A DNA stretch of 64,000 nt from an uncultured Oscillospiraceae bacterium (GTDB lineage: Bacteria > Bacillota > Clostridia > Oscillospirales > Oscillospiraceae). Shown here one piece after another: positions 7,727-16,820 of this stretch. Within the stretch, counting starts at the first letter, position 1; every line of letters starts with the position of its first letter. The notes under the pieces were generated by a model, which searched no databases, was not told the DNA's origin, and saw only the letters and a program-made list of their open reading frames with translations. The position numbers and the translations under genes were made by a program. The stretch is from assembly GCA_949841355.1 (NCBI GenBank), contig CATKZP010000005.1, positions 62,001-126,000 of the forward strand, read 5' to 3'.

Positions 7727-9013
7727 ATGAGCGAAAAAATGAAGCTGACCGCCCAGCAGCAGGCCATTCTGGACGGGGAAAAGGGGGAGACCCTGGCCAA
7801 GGTGATGGAGACCCTGGTGCGCTATGGGGAGCTGTTCGGGGCGGACTCCATGGTGCCCGTGACCAGCAGGTATAACCATCTGGTGACCTCCTTTGGGCTC
7901 AAGGCCCTGGGGCCGGTGTATGAGCTGATGGACAAGCTCATCGCGGAGGGGGCGGCCTCCCAGCAGAAATTCTCCGCCGACCCCCGGCCGGTGGACAAAA
8001 ATGTGCCCAGCTCGTTCTTGCAGAACTTTGTGTTCGACCACTTCATGTATACCAAGCAGAACTTCTATGAGGAGCAGCTCCAAAAGCTGGGGCTGATGGA
8101 CCGGGACGCCTTCACCTGCGCCTGCTACATGGACCAGGTGGGCAATACCCCCCAGGAGGGAGAGGTGCTGTCCTGGTCGGAGTCCTCCGCCGTGGTGTAC
8201 GCCAATTCTGTGCTGGGGGCGCGGTGTAACCGCAACTCGGGCATTATCGACCTGATGGGCTCGGTGGTGGGCTACGTGCCCTACTTCGGCCTGCTCACCG
8301 ACGAGGGGCGGAAGGCTGCGTGGATTGTGGAGATCAAGACCACCAAAAAGCCGGAGGCCCAGCTGCTGGGCTCCGCCATCGGCATGAAGGTGATGGAGGA
8401 CGTGCCCTATATCGTGGGGCTGGACCAATGGCTGGGCGGGACGCTGGACGATGCGGCCAAGACCTATCTCAAGGACTTCGGCGCGGCCACCGCCTCCAAC
8501 GGCGCGGTGGGGCTGTACCACGTGGAGGGCATCACCCCCGAGGCGGTGCGCCAGGGCCGGGAGCTGATTGCCGAGGGTGCCCAGACCTACGTGGTGGACG
8601 ATGCGGAGCTCCAGCGGGTATACGACAGCTACCCGGTGGTGTGGAAGAACAAGGCGGCCAAGCCCAAGCTGTGCTTTATGGGCTGCCCCCACATGAGCCT
8701 GGAACAGCTCACCACCTGGACCTGCCGGGTGGAGGAGGGCCTGAAGGAGGCGGGACGGGACAAGGTGGCCATCCCTACCGTGTTCACCGCCGCCCCGGCG
8801 GTCATCAAGGAGTTCGAAGCCACGCCCTACGCCGGGCGGCTGAAGCAGACCGGGGTGGTGCTCAGCTACATCTGCCCGCTGATGTATATGAACAACCCCC
8901 TGAGCGGCAAAATGCCCGTCATCACCTCCAGCAACAAGCTGCGCACCTACACCACCGCCCGGTATTATACCGACGACGAGATCCTGGTCCAGATCACGAA
9001 AGGGGGAAATTGA
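7727..9013 (+). CDS. Aconitase X catalytic (large) subunit, DUF521 family
   Basis: Aconitase X proteins are aconitase-superfamily hydro-lyases. Characterised members are cis-3-hydroxy-L-proline dehydratase in bacteria and mevalonate 5-phosphate dehydratase in archaea. This 428-aa protein has the family landmarks: N-terminal LTAQQQAILDGEKGE, the active-site region FTCACYMDQVGN, the strongly conserved SWSESSAVVYANSVLGAR, and LCFMGCPHMSLEQL near residue 325. It starts at ATG 7727 after GAGGAGGGAGC. The small subunit begins one base after its stop. The organism may use it on a hydroxy acid other than hydroxyproline, because no proline racemase, pyrroline reductase or mevalonate genes are nearby. 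Confidence 0.88.
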   Translation: MSEKMKLTAQQQAILDGEKGETLAKVMETLVRYGELFGADSMVPVTSRYNHLVTSFGLKALGPVYELMDKLIAEGAASQQKFSADPRPVDKNVPSSFLQNFVFDHFMYTKQNFYEEQLQKLGLMDRDAFTCACYMDQVGNTPQEGEVLSWSESSAVVYANSVLGARCNRNSGIIDLMGSVVGYVPYFGLLTDEGRKAAWIVEIKTTKKPEAQLLGSAIGMKVMEDVPYIVGLDQWLGGTLDDAAKTYLKDFGAATASNGAVGLYHVEGITPEAVRQGRELIAEGAQTYVVDDAELQRVYDSYPVVWKNKAAKPKLCFMGCPHMSLEQLTTWTCRVEEGLKEAGRDKVAIPTVFTAAPAVIKEFEATPYAGRLKQTGVVLSYICPLMYMNNPLSGKMPVITSSNKLRTYTTARYYTDDEILVQITKGGN

Positions 9014-9014
9014 C

Positions 9015-9464
9015 ATGCGCCAGTTTCAAGGCAGAGTGGTGTCGCCCGGCAGACTCACCGCCAAGGCCCTGGTGTCCCACGGGGGACTGAACACCCTGGC
9101 CTCCTTCCAGAAGGCTTTGCAGTTCGGGGATAAAAAGGCCACCTGCGGCGACCAGAACAACCCCGACCTCTACGGCAAGGAGATGGTGGGCAAGGCTCTG
9201 TGCCTGCCCCGCACCATCGGCTCCACCACCGGGGGGCTGGTGCTGTACTGCGCCTGCTCCATGGGCCGCCAGCCGGCGTGCATGTTGTTCTCCGAGCCCA
9301 TCGACTCCCTGGCCGCCGCCGGGGCGGTGCTGGCCGACGTGTGGCTGGACGGGGAGCAGACGGCCATGCCGGTCATCGACAGCCTGGGAGATGAGTTTTT
9401 GGAGTACGTCCGGGACGGCATGACCATCAACGTGCTGCCCAGCGGCGCGGTGCAGGTCATCTAA
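9015..9464 (+). CDS. Aconitase X swivel-domain (small) subunit, DUF126 family
   Basis: The 149-aa protein matches the small subunit that closes over the aconitase X active site. It has an N-terminal beta-rich segment (GRVVSPGRLTAKALV), the loop PRTIGSTTGGLVLY around residues 63-76 that carries the conserved serine/glycine phosphate- or substrate-binding stretch, and a C-terminal GMTINVLPSGAVQV barrel strand. The ATG at 9015 lies one base after the large-subunit stop, with AGGGGG as ribosome site inside the upstream gene. In some organisms the two parts are fused; here they are separate and doubtless form a heterodimer. Confidence 0.88.
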   Translation: MRQFQGRVVSPGRLTAKALVSHGGLNTLASFQKALQFGDKKATCGDQNNPDLYGKEMVGKALCLPRTIGSTTGGLVLYCACSMGRQPACMLFSEPIDSLAAAGAVLADVWLDGEQTAMPVIDSLGDEFLEYVRDGMTINVLPSGAVQVI

Positions 9465-9479
9465 GAAATCGAATAGGGT

Positions 9480-9519
9480 AAAAAAGGCCCCGGATACTCG
9501 CTTGGAGTATCCGGGGCCT
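9480..9519 (-). terminator. Intrinsic terminator downstream of the SLH protein gene
   Basis: A perfect 15-bp hairpin (9485-9499 with 9505-9519, loop 9500-9504) is followed on the minus strand by a run of T (the AAAAAA at 9480-9485). It ends the leftward surface-protein operon. It may also fold in the rightward aconitase X transcript but has no T run on that side. Confidence 0.85.
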
Positions 9520-9536
9520 GACATGTTGGCCAAAGG

Positions 9537-10859
9537 TCAGTGGGTCTCCGCGTATTGGCAGAACCGCATCAAAATGGTGGCCACCTGGGCCCGGATGGCG
9601 GAGCCGCCGGGCTGGAGGGTGTAGCTGTCCACCCCGGTGATGAGGCCGGTGTGGACGGCCCAGGCCATGGCGTCTCTGGCGTAGGGGCTGATCTGCCACG
9701 CGTCCGCGTAGACGGACAGGTTGGCCCTGCCGCTCACGTCCAGCCCCTTGCTCTGGGCGTAGCGGTAGAGGATGGCGGCCATCTGCTCCCGGGTGATGGG
9801 GTCCTCGGGGCCGAACAGGCCGGTCTCATAGCCGTTGACCACCCCGTTGGCGGCGGCCCAGGCCACGGGGGCGGCGTAATACTCGCCCCGGGGCACATCT
9901 GGGAAGCCGGGTATCCCCGCCGTGGGAGAGCCCTCATAGCGGTGAAGGATGGTGACGATCATGGCGCGGGTGGTGGTGTCCCCGGGACCGAAGAGGCCGG
10001 GCTCGGTGCCGTTCATCAGCTGGGCGGCGTAGACATAGGCCACGGCGTCCCGGAACCAGTCCCCCTGGGCCACGTCGGCAAAGGGAAGGGCGCTGCTCTG
10101 GGCCGGGGAGAAGGTGGCGGATACGGTGACGCCGCCGGCGGGCATGACGAAGGACCACTTTCCATCCCCCAGGCGGGCGACGGCCACCTGACGCCCCGCG
10201 CTGTCGGTGACGGACAGGGAGTTGAGAATGTAGCCGCGCTCAGGGGCGGTGGCGAGGGTGACGGTCTCCCCCGGGGCGGCGTGGGTGGAGCTGATCTGCA
10301 CCCCGCCGCCGGAGCTTACGGACGTGCCCACCGGGTAGGTGAGCGCGCCTCCTCCTCCCCAGCTGCCCCCCCAGCTGCCTCCGCTGGAGCCGGAGCTGGA
10401 ACCGCCCTGGCTGGAGCCGGTGCGGATCTCCACCCGGTCGTAGGTAATTTCCCCGGTGTCGGCGGGGTCGGAGGCCAGGGTGGTGAACTTCAGCGCCGAG
10501 ACGGCGCTCACCGACAGCCCCTGGCCCGCCAGCGAGCCCAGGGCCAGGGCGCCGCCCTGGTTGAGCAGGCCCTTGGAGGAGATGTAGAGGGTGAGGGTAT
10601 TTCCGCTGGCGGTGCAGAAGGTATGGGAGTCTGCGCCGGACAGGGAGGGGGCGAACTGGAAGCCGCTGTCGGCCGGCTTGTTCAGCGTCAGGGTGAGCTG
10701 GATGCCGTTATAGTGCCCGGGCAGTCCCTGAAGGGCGATGGACTGGCCGCTCACCTGGGCCCAGGGCGCGGAGGCGGAGGTGGCCGCCGCGGCCGCCGGA
10801 CACACCAGCAGCGTGGCGGCCAGGGCGATGGACAGGAGCAGAGAAAGGGTGCGTTTCAT
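9537..10859 (-). CDS. SLH-domain cell-surface protein with possible cohesin-like domain
   Basis: Secreted, wall-attached protein of 440 aa. The chosen ATG (10859) lies 9 bp after AGGAGG; an ATG six bases further upstream is too close to it. It has a signal peptide (MKRTLSLLLSIALAATLLV… cut near AAAAA), then a beta-rich domain (about 30-140) whose strand pattern resembles a cohesin fold. A Gly/Ser/Trp linker follows (about 140-165), then an InlB-B-repeat-like domain (about 170-250) and three SLH repeats (about 255-440: LPFADVAQGDWF, FPDVPRGEYYA, YADAWQISPYA). SLH repeats bind pyruvylated secondary wall polymer. It follows the dockerin-bearing M60 peptidase gene by about 14 bp and could be its anchor. 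The cohesin assignment is inference from pattern only. Confidence 0.75.
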   Translation of the reverse strand: MKRTLSLLLSIALAATLLVCPAAAAATSASAPWAQVSGQSIALQGLPGHYNGIQLTLTLNKPADSGFQFAPSLSGADSHTFCTASGNTLTLYISSKGLLNQGGALALGSLAGQGLSVSAVSALKFTTLASDPADTGEITYDRVEIRTGSSQGGSSSGSSGGSWGGSWGGGGALTYPVGTSVSSGGGVQISSTHAAPGETVTLATAPERGYILNSLSVTDSAGRQVAVARLGDGKWSFVMPAGGVTVSATFSPAQSSALPFADVAQGDWFRDAVAYVYAAQLMNGTEPGLFGPGDTTTRAMIVTILHRYEGSPTAGIPGFPDVPRGEYYAAPVAWAAANGVVNGYETGLFGPEDPITREQMAAILYRYAQSKGLDVSGRANLSVYADAWQISPYARDAMAWAVHTGLITGVDSYTLQPGGSAIRAQVATILMRFCQYAETH

Positions 10860-10873
10860 GGGCATGGTCCTCC

Positions 10874-13800
10874 TCATTGGACGCCCGCGCCCGTCAGGAC
10901 GATTTCGGGCAGGGTATCATAGTCGGGGAAGCTGATCCACAGAGTCTGGCTGGTCAGCCGCTTGCTGTCGGCGCTGTTGGGGTCGTCGGTGCGGTAGAAT
11001 ACCGCCCGCAGCTGGGTGGGATTGTTGTTTTCCTCCAGCTCGCCGCTCTCGGTGTTGAGGTCCTGGGAGATGCCGGCGTCTTTGTTGAGCTCCTTTTCCG
11101 CCTCCAGGTCGGGCACGAAGATCCAGAAGCCGTCGCTGATGTCGCTCACCTTGCCGCCCTGGGGCACCTCAGCGAAGAGAAGCGCGTAGCCGTTCATAGA
11201 CCGCTGCACGTAATCCTCCTTGGGCGCGCCGGAGGCGTCGTACTCGGGCTCGGCGGCCTCCTCCACGGTGCTGTAGCGGACTTCCAGCTCCACGGTGTTA
11301 TAGCCGGGGTCGCCCCGGTAGGAGCCCACCACCACCAGCGTGCCGGCGGGGATCACCTGATCCTCCCCATCGCCGTAGCGGTAGTCGGACTTGAGCTTGC
11401 CCACGGCGGCGTCAGGGTAGAAGTCCACCCGGTCGCCGGGGTAGTCCAGCAGGATGGCGCCGGCCCCCTCGGGCAGCCCCGTGATGCGCACCGCCGAAGC
11501 GTCATAGGTCCAGATGCGGCTGTCGCCGGCGTCCGCCCCGGGCTTGGTGAAGTAGGCCACGGTCTCCGCGCCGGACAGGGCGCCCAGCTTGGCGGTAGTC
11601 CAGTTCTGGCCGTCGGCGGTGACTTCCACCTTGTAGCTGCCGCTCATATCCTCAGCGCCGGTGATTTTCACGCCGGTGACGGGCACGGTCTTGGACAGGG
11701 TGAGGACGAGCGTGCCGTCGTCCTGCCGCTTGCTGGTGTAGAGGCTGGAGTCAATGGCGGTATCCCAGGCGATGCGCACCTCGTCCGCCTGGGCCTCAGC
11801 GCCCATGGCGCCCAGCTTGTCCACGGGGACGACGGAGTAGGTATAGGTCAAATTGTTGGCCGGGCCCAGATCGTCGGTGTAGGTGGGTTCGGTGGTGAAA
11901 GCGATGGGCTGGCCGTTGCGGCGGATCTCGTAGCCCAGAATGTCCTCCGTGCCGCCCTGGATGGTGAGCACGGCCGTGTTCTTCTCCGTCTTGGCGGATA
12001 CGGTGACGGACAGCTCACCGCTCTCGTCCCCGTTGAGGCGGGCGGCGTAAGACTCGTCGTTGAGGTACCAGATGGCCCGGGTCTCGCCGGGCAGAGCGGC
12101 CATGATCTGCTTCGCGTCCTCGCCCAGGGCCAGGCCCCAGCGGGTGAAGAACTGGGTCAAGTCCTTCCCGGCGGTCTTGGAGGCGATGAGGGCCACCCGT
12201 TCGTCAGAGGTATAGCCGCCGTACTCCCCGGCCTTCCAGGCGGTGAAGAAGCGGTTGAAGAACTGAAGCGGCTGGCCGGCCTCGTCGTAGGCCAGGTGGA
12301 GCTGCCAGTACATGCCCAGCTGGACGAACACGTTTCCGGCGGAGCCAGGCCGCGCGGAGGAGGTTTTGTCGTAGATGGCGGGCCAGATATTGCTGTAGGT
12401 CAGCCGGGTGGGCATGGCCATGGAGCCGCCGTCATAGGCCTGAATGACCAGGGAGTAGATGTTGTTTGTGATCTCGGCCTTGCCCAGCTTGTCCATGTTG
12501 TGGCCGATCTCATGGGCGATGCCCCAGCCGAACAGGCTGTTAGGATTGCCCCGGCCGGTGACGGACACGGGCCGTCCGCACACCAGCCCTGTGGTGGAGC
12601 CCCAGCCCACGCCCACGTGGCTGCCGGCGGCGTACATGAAGGCTCCGGCGAACATGCGCATGTAGCGGATGTTCTGGCGGGTGGACATGGGGTAGCGGTA
12701 GCTGGCCATGTCCTGCTGGGAGGGGATGATGCCCTGGACCTTATTGGCCGCAAAGAGCACGTCCTCCCAGGCCAGCACGTTGTCGTACATGGCCTGGACC
12801 ATCTCCGCCGTGCTGCGGCTGGAGCCCTTCAGCCCGGACAGCGTCTGAGAGGCGGGGATGGACAGCAGCACGCTGGGGGTGGAGATCTCGGTGACGTTGC
12901 GCACGTCCACGGTGAGATCGCTGGAGTTCAGCCCGCCCACATAGGATTGCAGCTGGGTCACATAGCTCTGGATGGCGGCCTTGCGCGCGGCATCGTCCAT
13001 GCCGTACCAGCCGGACAGCTCCAGCACGGGCACGGCGAAGGAGTTATTGTCCACACGGACCTGGAGCTTGATCTGCTCCGGATTGGCTCCGGCGTAGGTG
13101 AGGTAAAGCGGGCCGCCCCGTTCGGCGTCCAGGGAGCCGATCTGGGGTACGGTGATGTAATTGCGCCCGTTCACCAGCTGGACGGCCTTGCCGCGCCATA
13201 TGCCGGACTCACCGAAGTACTGGGTGGGGACCACGTACACGGGCTTGTCGGAGGGCAGCTGGGCATAGACGGCCACAGTGGCCCCCGCCCGGGCGGACGC
13301 GCCCAGGGGCTGCAGGCTGCTGGCGGACTGGCCGTACTGGCTGTCCTTGCCGCCGTCCCGGCTCTGGAAATCACTCTTGACCACGCCCAGGGCGGAGGAG
13401 TCGCCGTCCAGCAGGGCCTGGGCCAGGTTCAGCTCGTCACGCAGGCGGGCCAGGTCCAGATAGAAGTCGGCCTTAGCCTCCAGCCGCGTGGAGAGGGCGC
13501 TGATGGTGTCCGCGTTCACGCCGTCGGCCAGGGCGGTGAAGGTACCGTCGGAAAACAGGCCGGCGATGTCCTGGGCCAAGCTGTCGCTCTCATAGAAAGC
13601 CATCTCGGCAATGCTCACCCGGCAGCCATTGCCCTCCCACTCGTTGAGGGAGATGGACAGGGACTTGACCCCCTGCACCGGGGCGAAGGGCAGCACCAGG
13701 TAGCCCTTCTGGGCGTCCATGGAGGGGGCGGAATACAGCGTCTCGCTGAGCAGCTCATTGCCCTGATCGTCCTTGGCGGTCACGGTGTAGGAGCGCAGGG

Positions 13801-15703
13801 CGTACTTGTAGTTTCCGGCCAGATAGGGCACCAGGATGACGTAATTCATGTCCTGGGGCTGGCGGAAGGTGTAGGTGAAATGACTGTTCTGCCCCCAGCT
13901 CTGGGCCACCCAATAGGTGGCCGCGTCGCCGTCCAGCACCTGCTCCACGCTGAAGCTGGGGCAGAGCTTCCGGTCCACATTGCTGGGATCGGTCATGACC
14001 ACCGACTCGATAAGGCCGCTGTCGATGCGGTCCTCCTGGGGCAGCTCGGGCATGGCCAGCTCTTCCCGCTGAGGGGTGCCGGAGGCGGTGGCGGAGTAGG
14101 GGCCGACGCCCTTGCCATTGCCCGCCTTCACCGCCACCTGATAGGTGACGCCGTTGGTCAGCCCGGTGATGAAGGCGGCGGTGCCGGACACATTGCCGCC
14201 GAACTGGGTGAAGGCGCTCTGGCCCGCCTCGCGGTAGAACACCTGGTAGTAGGCCGCGTCCTTGGTCTTGCCCCAGCTCAGGCGCAGGGACTGGTCGGCG
14301 GCGGTGACGGAGATGTTGGAGGGCGCGCCGGGCACGCTGCCCGGCTCCGGGGTGGCGGACACCACCTGGGAGGGGGAGCCCCTCCAGTCGCCGTTGACGG
14401 CGGTGACCCGGAACTGGCAGGGCTTCAGGTTTTCAAGCCCCGTGACCACGGCGCTGGTGGCGGCGGCGGACATCTGCTTGTCCAGCTTGCCGTCGGCGCC
14501 GTAGTCGATGATGTAGCCTGTGACATTGCGCACCGCGCTCCACTGCAGCGTCACCTGACCGCTGCCCGGCGTGGCGGTGAGCCCCTGGACCTGATCGTTT
14601 TTGGGGTTTTCCGGCACGATTTCCTTGAGGAATTCGATTTTGCGCACCACGGCGAAATCCGTGCCGCCCTGGGTGGCGGTGACGGTGATGGTGACTTTTT
14701 TCACCGCCACTTTTTTGCCCAGGTCGATGGTGACCACCCGCTGGCCTTCCACCTCACCGATGGCGTGGACTCCGTCGGGGGGCGTGATATCAAAGGGGAC
14801 GGTGAGGGTGCTGCCGTCGGCCAGCTCCACTGCGGCCTCGCCCTTCTGGATGGAGCCGTCGGCGTCGGGGCAGGTGATGCGGATTTCCCGCGTCTCCACC
14901 CCCGCGGCGGCGTTGAGGGTGATGGGCAGGGCCAGGGGGGCGCCCGGCTGGGGGGTGATGGTTACGGACTTGTCCCCCTGGAACAGGTCGGCGCCGTCCC
15001 CTCCGGAGAGGGAGAGGCCGGCCGCGTCCAGCTGGGCGGGGACGATGGCGGCGGTGTCCAGCACCCAGGGCTGGCCGCTGTTGCCCGCGTTGCGGTTGAC
15101 ATAGGTGAGGTCGGTGATATCGACCTTGCCGTCTCCGCTGAGGTCAAAGACCGCCAGGTCGGACGCGCTGAGGGTTTGGTTCAGCTTGGCGTCCAGGGCG
15201 GTCAGGTCGCGGGTGTCCACCTTTTGGTCGCCGTTCACGTCGCCCAGGGAGAAGGTGCCGTCCCCGGTGCCGACGACAAGGTGCTTGGAGTAGCCGTCAA
15301 GCGTCACGGAGGTCTGGAACGTGGCATAGCCCGTTCCGGTGAGCTTTACCTGGTACTCCTGCCCGGCGGGCAGGCCGGTGAGCTCCGCCTGGTAATAGCC
15401 CACGGTGTTTTCACCGCTGAGGGGCGCGCCGTCCAGATTTTTTGCCTGGACAAAGACGCCCTCTCCCTGCCCGCCGGGCAGGGGGACGCTCAGGTTCTTC
15501 CCGCCGCCGGTCACCTGGAGCAGGATGTTCCGGCCCGCGGCGTTATCCGGCGTCTGGGGCAGGTCGAACCGGAGGGTGAGCCCGATGGAGCCGGTGAGGG
15601 CTGGGGCGGCTGCCGCGCCGGCGGCAGGCAGGCCCGCCAGACAGAGGGAGCCCGCCATACACAGGCTGAGCGCCCAGGAAATCAATCGCTTTGCTGCTTT
15701 CAT
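10874..15703 (-). CDS. Secreted M60-like (mucinase-type) metallopeptidase with dockerin and FN3 domains
   Basis: A giant secreted protein of 1609 aa, starting at ATG 15703 (8 bp after AAGGAG; the GTG at 15712 overlaps that site). In order: signal peptide (1-32); beta domain; type-I dockerin (about 155-207) with two calcium loops, DVNGDQKVDTRDL and DLSGDGKVDITDL; a jelly-roll-like segment; two fibronectin-III domains (about 370-452 and 458-545); an F5/8-type-C-like domain (about 562-707); and a peptidase M60-like domain. The zinc motif is HEIGH at H1064-E1065-x2-H1068, with downstream E1077 in AEITNN. The C-terminus has FN3-like and further F5/8-like domains. M60-like peptidases cut O-glycosylated mucin-type proteins outside the cell. 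It lacks its own SLH repeats, so the dockerin probably attaches it to a surface scaffold. Confidence 0.88.
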   Translation of the reverse strand: MKAAKRLISWALSLCMAGSLCLAGLPAAGAAAAPALTGSIGLTLRFDLPQTPDNAAGRNILLQVTGGGKNLSVPLPGGQGEGVFVQAKNLDGAPLSGENTVGYYQAELTGLPAGQEYQVKLTGTGYATFQTSVTLDGYSKHLVVGTGDGTFSLGDVNGDQKVDTRDLTALDAKLNQTLSASDLAVFDLSGDGKVDITDLTYVNRNAGNSGQPWVLDTAAIVPAQLDAAGLSLSGGDGADLFQGDKSVTITPQPGAPLALPITLNAAAGVETREIRITCPDADGSIQKGEAAVELADGSTLTVPFDITPPDGVHAIGEVEGQRVVTIDLGKKVAVKKVTITVTATQGGTDFAVVRKIEFLKEIVPENPKNDQVQGLTATPGSGQVTLQWSAVRNVTGYIIDYGADGKLDKQMSAAATSAVVTGLENLKPCQFRVTAVNGDWRGSPSQVVSATPEPGSVPGAPSNISVTAADQSLRLSWGKTKDAAYYQVFYREAGQSAFTQFGGNVSGTAAFITGLTNGVTYQVAVKAGNGKGVGPYSATASGTPQREELAMPELPQEDRIDSGLIESVVMTDPSNVDRKLCPSFSVEQVLDGDAATYWVAQSWGQNSHFTYTFRQPQDMNYVILVPYLAGNYKYALRSYTVTAKDDQGNELLSETLYSAPSMDAQKGYLVLPFAPVQGVKSLSISLNEWEGNGCRVSIAEMAFYESDSLAQDIAGLFSDGTFTALADGVNADTISALSTRLEAKADFYLDLARLRDELNLAQALLDGDSSALGVVKSDFQSRDGGKDSQYGQSASSLQPLGASARAGATVAVYAQLPSDKPVYVVPTQYFGESGIWRGKAVQLVNGRNYITVPQIGSLDAERGGPLYLTYAGANPEQIKLQVRVDNNSFAVPVLELSGWYGMDDAARKAAIQSYVTQLQSYVGGLNSSDLTVDVRNVTEISTPSVLLSIPASQTLSGLKGSSRSTAEMVQAMYDNVLAWEDVLFAANKVQGIIPSQQDMASYRYPMSTRQNIRYMRMFAGAFMYAAGSHVGVGWGSTTGLVCGRPVSVTGRGNPNSLFGWGIAHEIGHNMDKLGKAEITNNIYSLVIQAYDGGSMAMPTRLTYSNIWPAIYDKTSSARPGSAGNVFVQLGMYWQLHLAYDEAGQPLQFFNRFFTAWKAGEYGGYTSDERVALIASKTAGKDLTQFFTRWGLALGEDAKQIMAALPGETRAIWYLNDESYAARLNGDESGELSVTVSAKTEKNTAVLTIQGGTEDILGYEIRRNGQPIAFTTEPTYTDDLGPANNLTYTYSVVPVDKLGAMGAEAQADEVRIAWDTAIDSSLYTSKRQDDGTLVLTLSKTVPVTGVKITGAEDMSGSYKVEVTADGQNWTTAKLGALSGAETVAYFTKPGADAGDSRIWTYDASAVRITGLPEGAGAILLDYPGDRVDFYPDAAVGKLKSDYRYGDGEDQVIPAGTLVVVGSYRGDPGYNTVELEVRYSTVEEAAEPEYDASGAPKEDYVQRSMNGYALLFAEVPQGGKVSDISDGFWIFVPDLEAEKELNKDAGISQDLNTESGELEENNNPTQLRAVFYRTDDPNSADSKRLTSQTLWISFPDYDTLPEIVLTGAGVQ

Positions 15704-15764
15704 GTTTGCCACTCCTTACTGAACGATCCCACGTTATGTAAATTAAGAAATTATGTGGGATTAC

Positions 15765-15793
15765 ATTGTAATATGCCGAGACGGCCCTGTCAA
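15765..15793 (-). promoter_or_regulatory. Sigma-A promoter for the M60/SLH operon
   Basis: On the minus strand, -35 TTGACA (15793-15788), a 17-bp spacer and -10 TACAAT (15770-15765) sit about 62 bp upstream of the ATG at 15703, in an AT-rich patch that contrasts with the GC-rich surroundings. Confidence 0.8.
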
Positions 15794-15837
15794 TCAGAAT
15801 CGGTGTTTCTGCGGATTTTTTTACCGGATGGCATCAC

Positions 15838-15872
15838 AAAGCCCGGGGTCCCGCAAGGGAACTCCGGGCTTT
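15838..15872 (-). terminator. Hairpin downstream of the pyr operon
   Basis: Arms AAAGCCCGG (15838-15846) and CCGGGCTTT (15864-15872) enclose a smaller inner stem. It lies 19 bp past the stop of the 73-aa gene on the minus strand. There is only a short T tract, so termination strength is uncertain. Confidence 0.55.
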
Positions 15873-15890
15873 GCGCTGCGGCGGATGGGC

Positions 15891-16112
15891 TCACCACTCC
15901 CGCCCGATCTCGTCCTCCTCCACCTGGTACAGGCGGGTGAATTCCAGCAGGTCGGCCCCGCTGCGAATGAGCATCAGCTCCTCAAATCTGCCGCTGGACA
16001 GGTCCTTGAAGCCGGCCACCTGCTCCCCGGTGCAGATGCTGGAGCGGATGACGGGGACCTTTCCGGTTTTATCATAGGGCGGGACCTGCCGTTTTCTGCG
16101 TCTGCCGAACAT
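15891..16112 (-). CDS. Small conserved-type protein of unknown function, 73 aa
   Basis: A 73-aa basic-then-acidic protein (MFGRRRKRQVPPYD…) with one cysteine (IRSSICTGEQVAGFKD) and an acidic end (YQVEEDEIGREW). Its pattern, with a central FEELMLIRSGADLLEF segment, looks like a small soluble protein that I associate with clostridial pyrE-type neighbourhoods, but I know no function. It lies 7 bp downstream of the pyrE stop on the same strand and is probably the last gene of that operon. Confidence 0.65.
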   Translation of the reverse strand: MFGRRRKRQVPPYDKTGKVPVIRSSICTGEQVAGFKDLSSGRFEELMLIRSGADLLEFTRLYQVEEDEIGREW

Positions 16113-16119
16113 TGGGGCG

Positions 16120-16788
16120 TCACGGCTGAGGGGAGCCGGCCTTGGCGATCCAGCTCTCGTCGGAGGGATTGTCCCGGAAGGCCAGGAGGCGGGTGATGTC
16201 CTCGGGGGCGATGTAGCCGCCCAGGGCGGCCTCGTGGGCGATGGTGTCGAAGTCGGTGAGGCTCACATTGCGCACACCGGCGGCGGCCAGCCGGTCCAGC
16301 CCCTTCTTCATCCCGTAGGTAAAGATGCTCACGATGCCCAGCACCTGGGCGCCCGCCTCCCGGATGGCGTCCACCACCTCGATGACGCTGCCGCCGGTGG
16401 AGATCAGGTCCTCCACCACCACCACGTTCTGGCCCTGCTCCAGCCGGCCCTCAATCTGGTTCTGACGGCCGTGGTCCTTCTGCCCGGCCCGGACGTAGCC
16501 CATGGGCAGGCCCAGCAGATGGGCGGTGATGGCGGCGTGGGCGATGCCGGCGGTGGCGGTGCCCATGAGCACCTCTGCGCCGGGGTACTCCCGGCGGATG
16601 GTTTCGGCCAGGGCGTTTTCCACGTCGCCGCGCACCTTGGGCGCGGTGAGGGTGAGGCGGTTGTCGCAGTACACGGGGCTCTTGATGCCGCTGGCCCAGA
16701 GGAAAGGCTCCTGGGGGCGGAAGAACACCGCGCGTATTTCCAGCAGGTCTTGGGCGATGGTTTTGGCAATAGCGTCTGGCGTGGTCAT
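16120..16788 (-). CDS. pyrE: Orotate phosphoribosyltransferase
   Basis: PyrE transfers the phosphoribosyl group of PRPP to orotate, giving orotidine 5'-phosphate in de novo pyrimidine synthesis. The 222-aa protein has the PRPP-binding loop VVVVEDLISTGGS (about residues 120-132), the substrate segment ASGIKSPVYCDNR, and the flexible catalytic loop RAGQKDHGRQNQIEG. ATG 16788 lies 8 bp after AGAAAGG and is preferred over GTG 16797, which abuts that site. It follows pyrF, whose product acts next, with a 32-bp gap. Confidence 0.95.
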   Translation of the reverse strand: MTTPDAIAKTIAQDLLEIRAVFFRPQEPFLWASGIKSPVYCDNRLTLTAPKVRGDVENALAETIRREYPGAEVLMGTATAGIAHAAITAHLLGLPMGYVRAGQKDHGRQNQIEGRLEQGQNVVVVEDLISTGGSVIEVVDAIREAGAQVLGIVSIFTYGMKKGLDRLAAAGVRNVSLTDFDTIAHEAALGGYIAPEDITRLLAFRDNPSDESWIAKAGSPQP

Positions 16789-16820
16789 ATCTGTCACCTT
16801 TCTTTATGGGTTTTGGGGCC

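Noticed and set aside
10877..15940. Very long open frame on the plus strand (about 1690 codons) opposite the M60 gene
   Set aside because: It is antisense to a gene with clear domains, signal peptide, promoter and ribosome site. The translation is low-complexity His/Gly/Val/Leu text typical of a GC-rich shadow frame.
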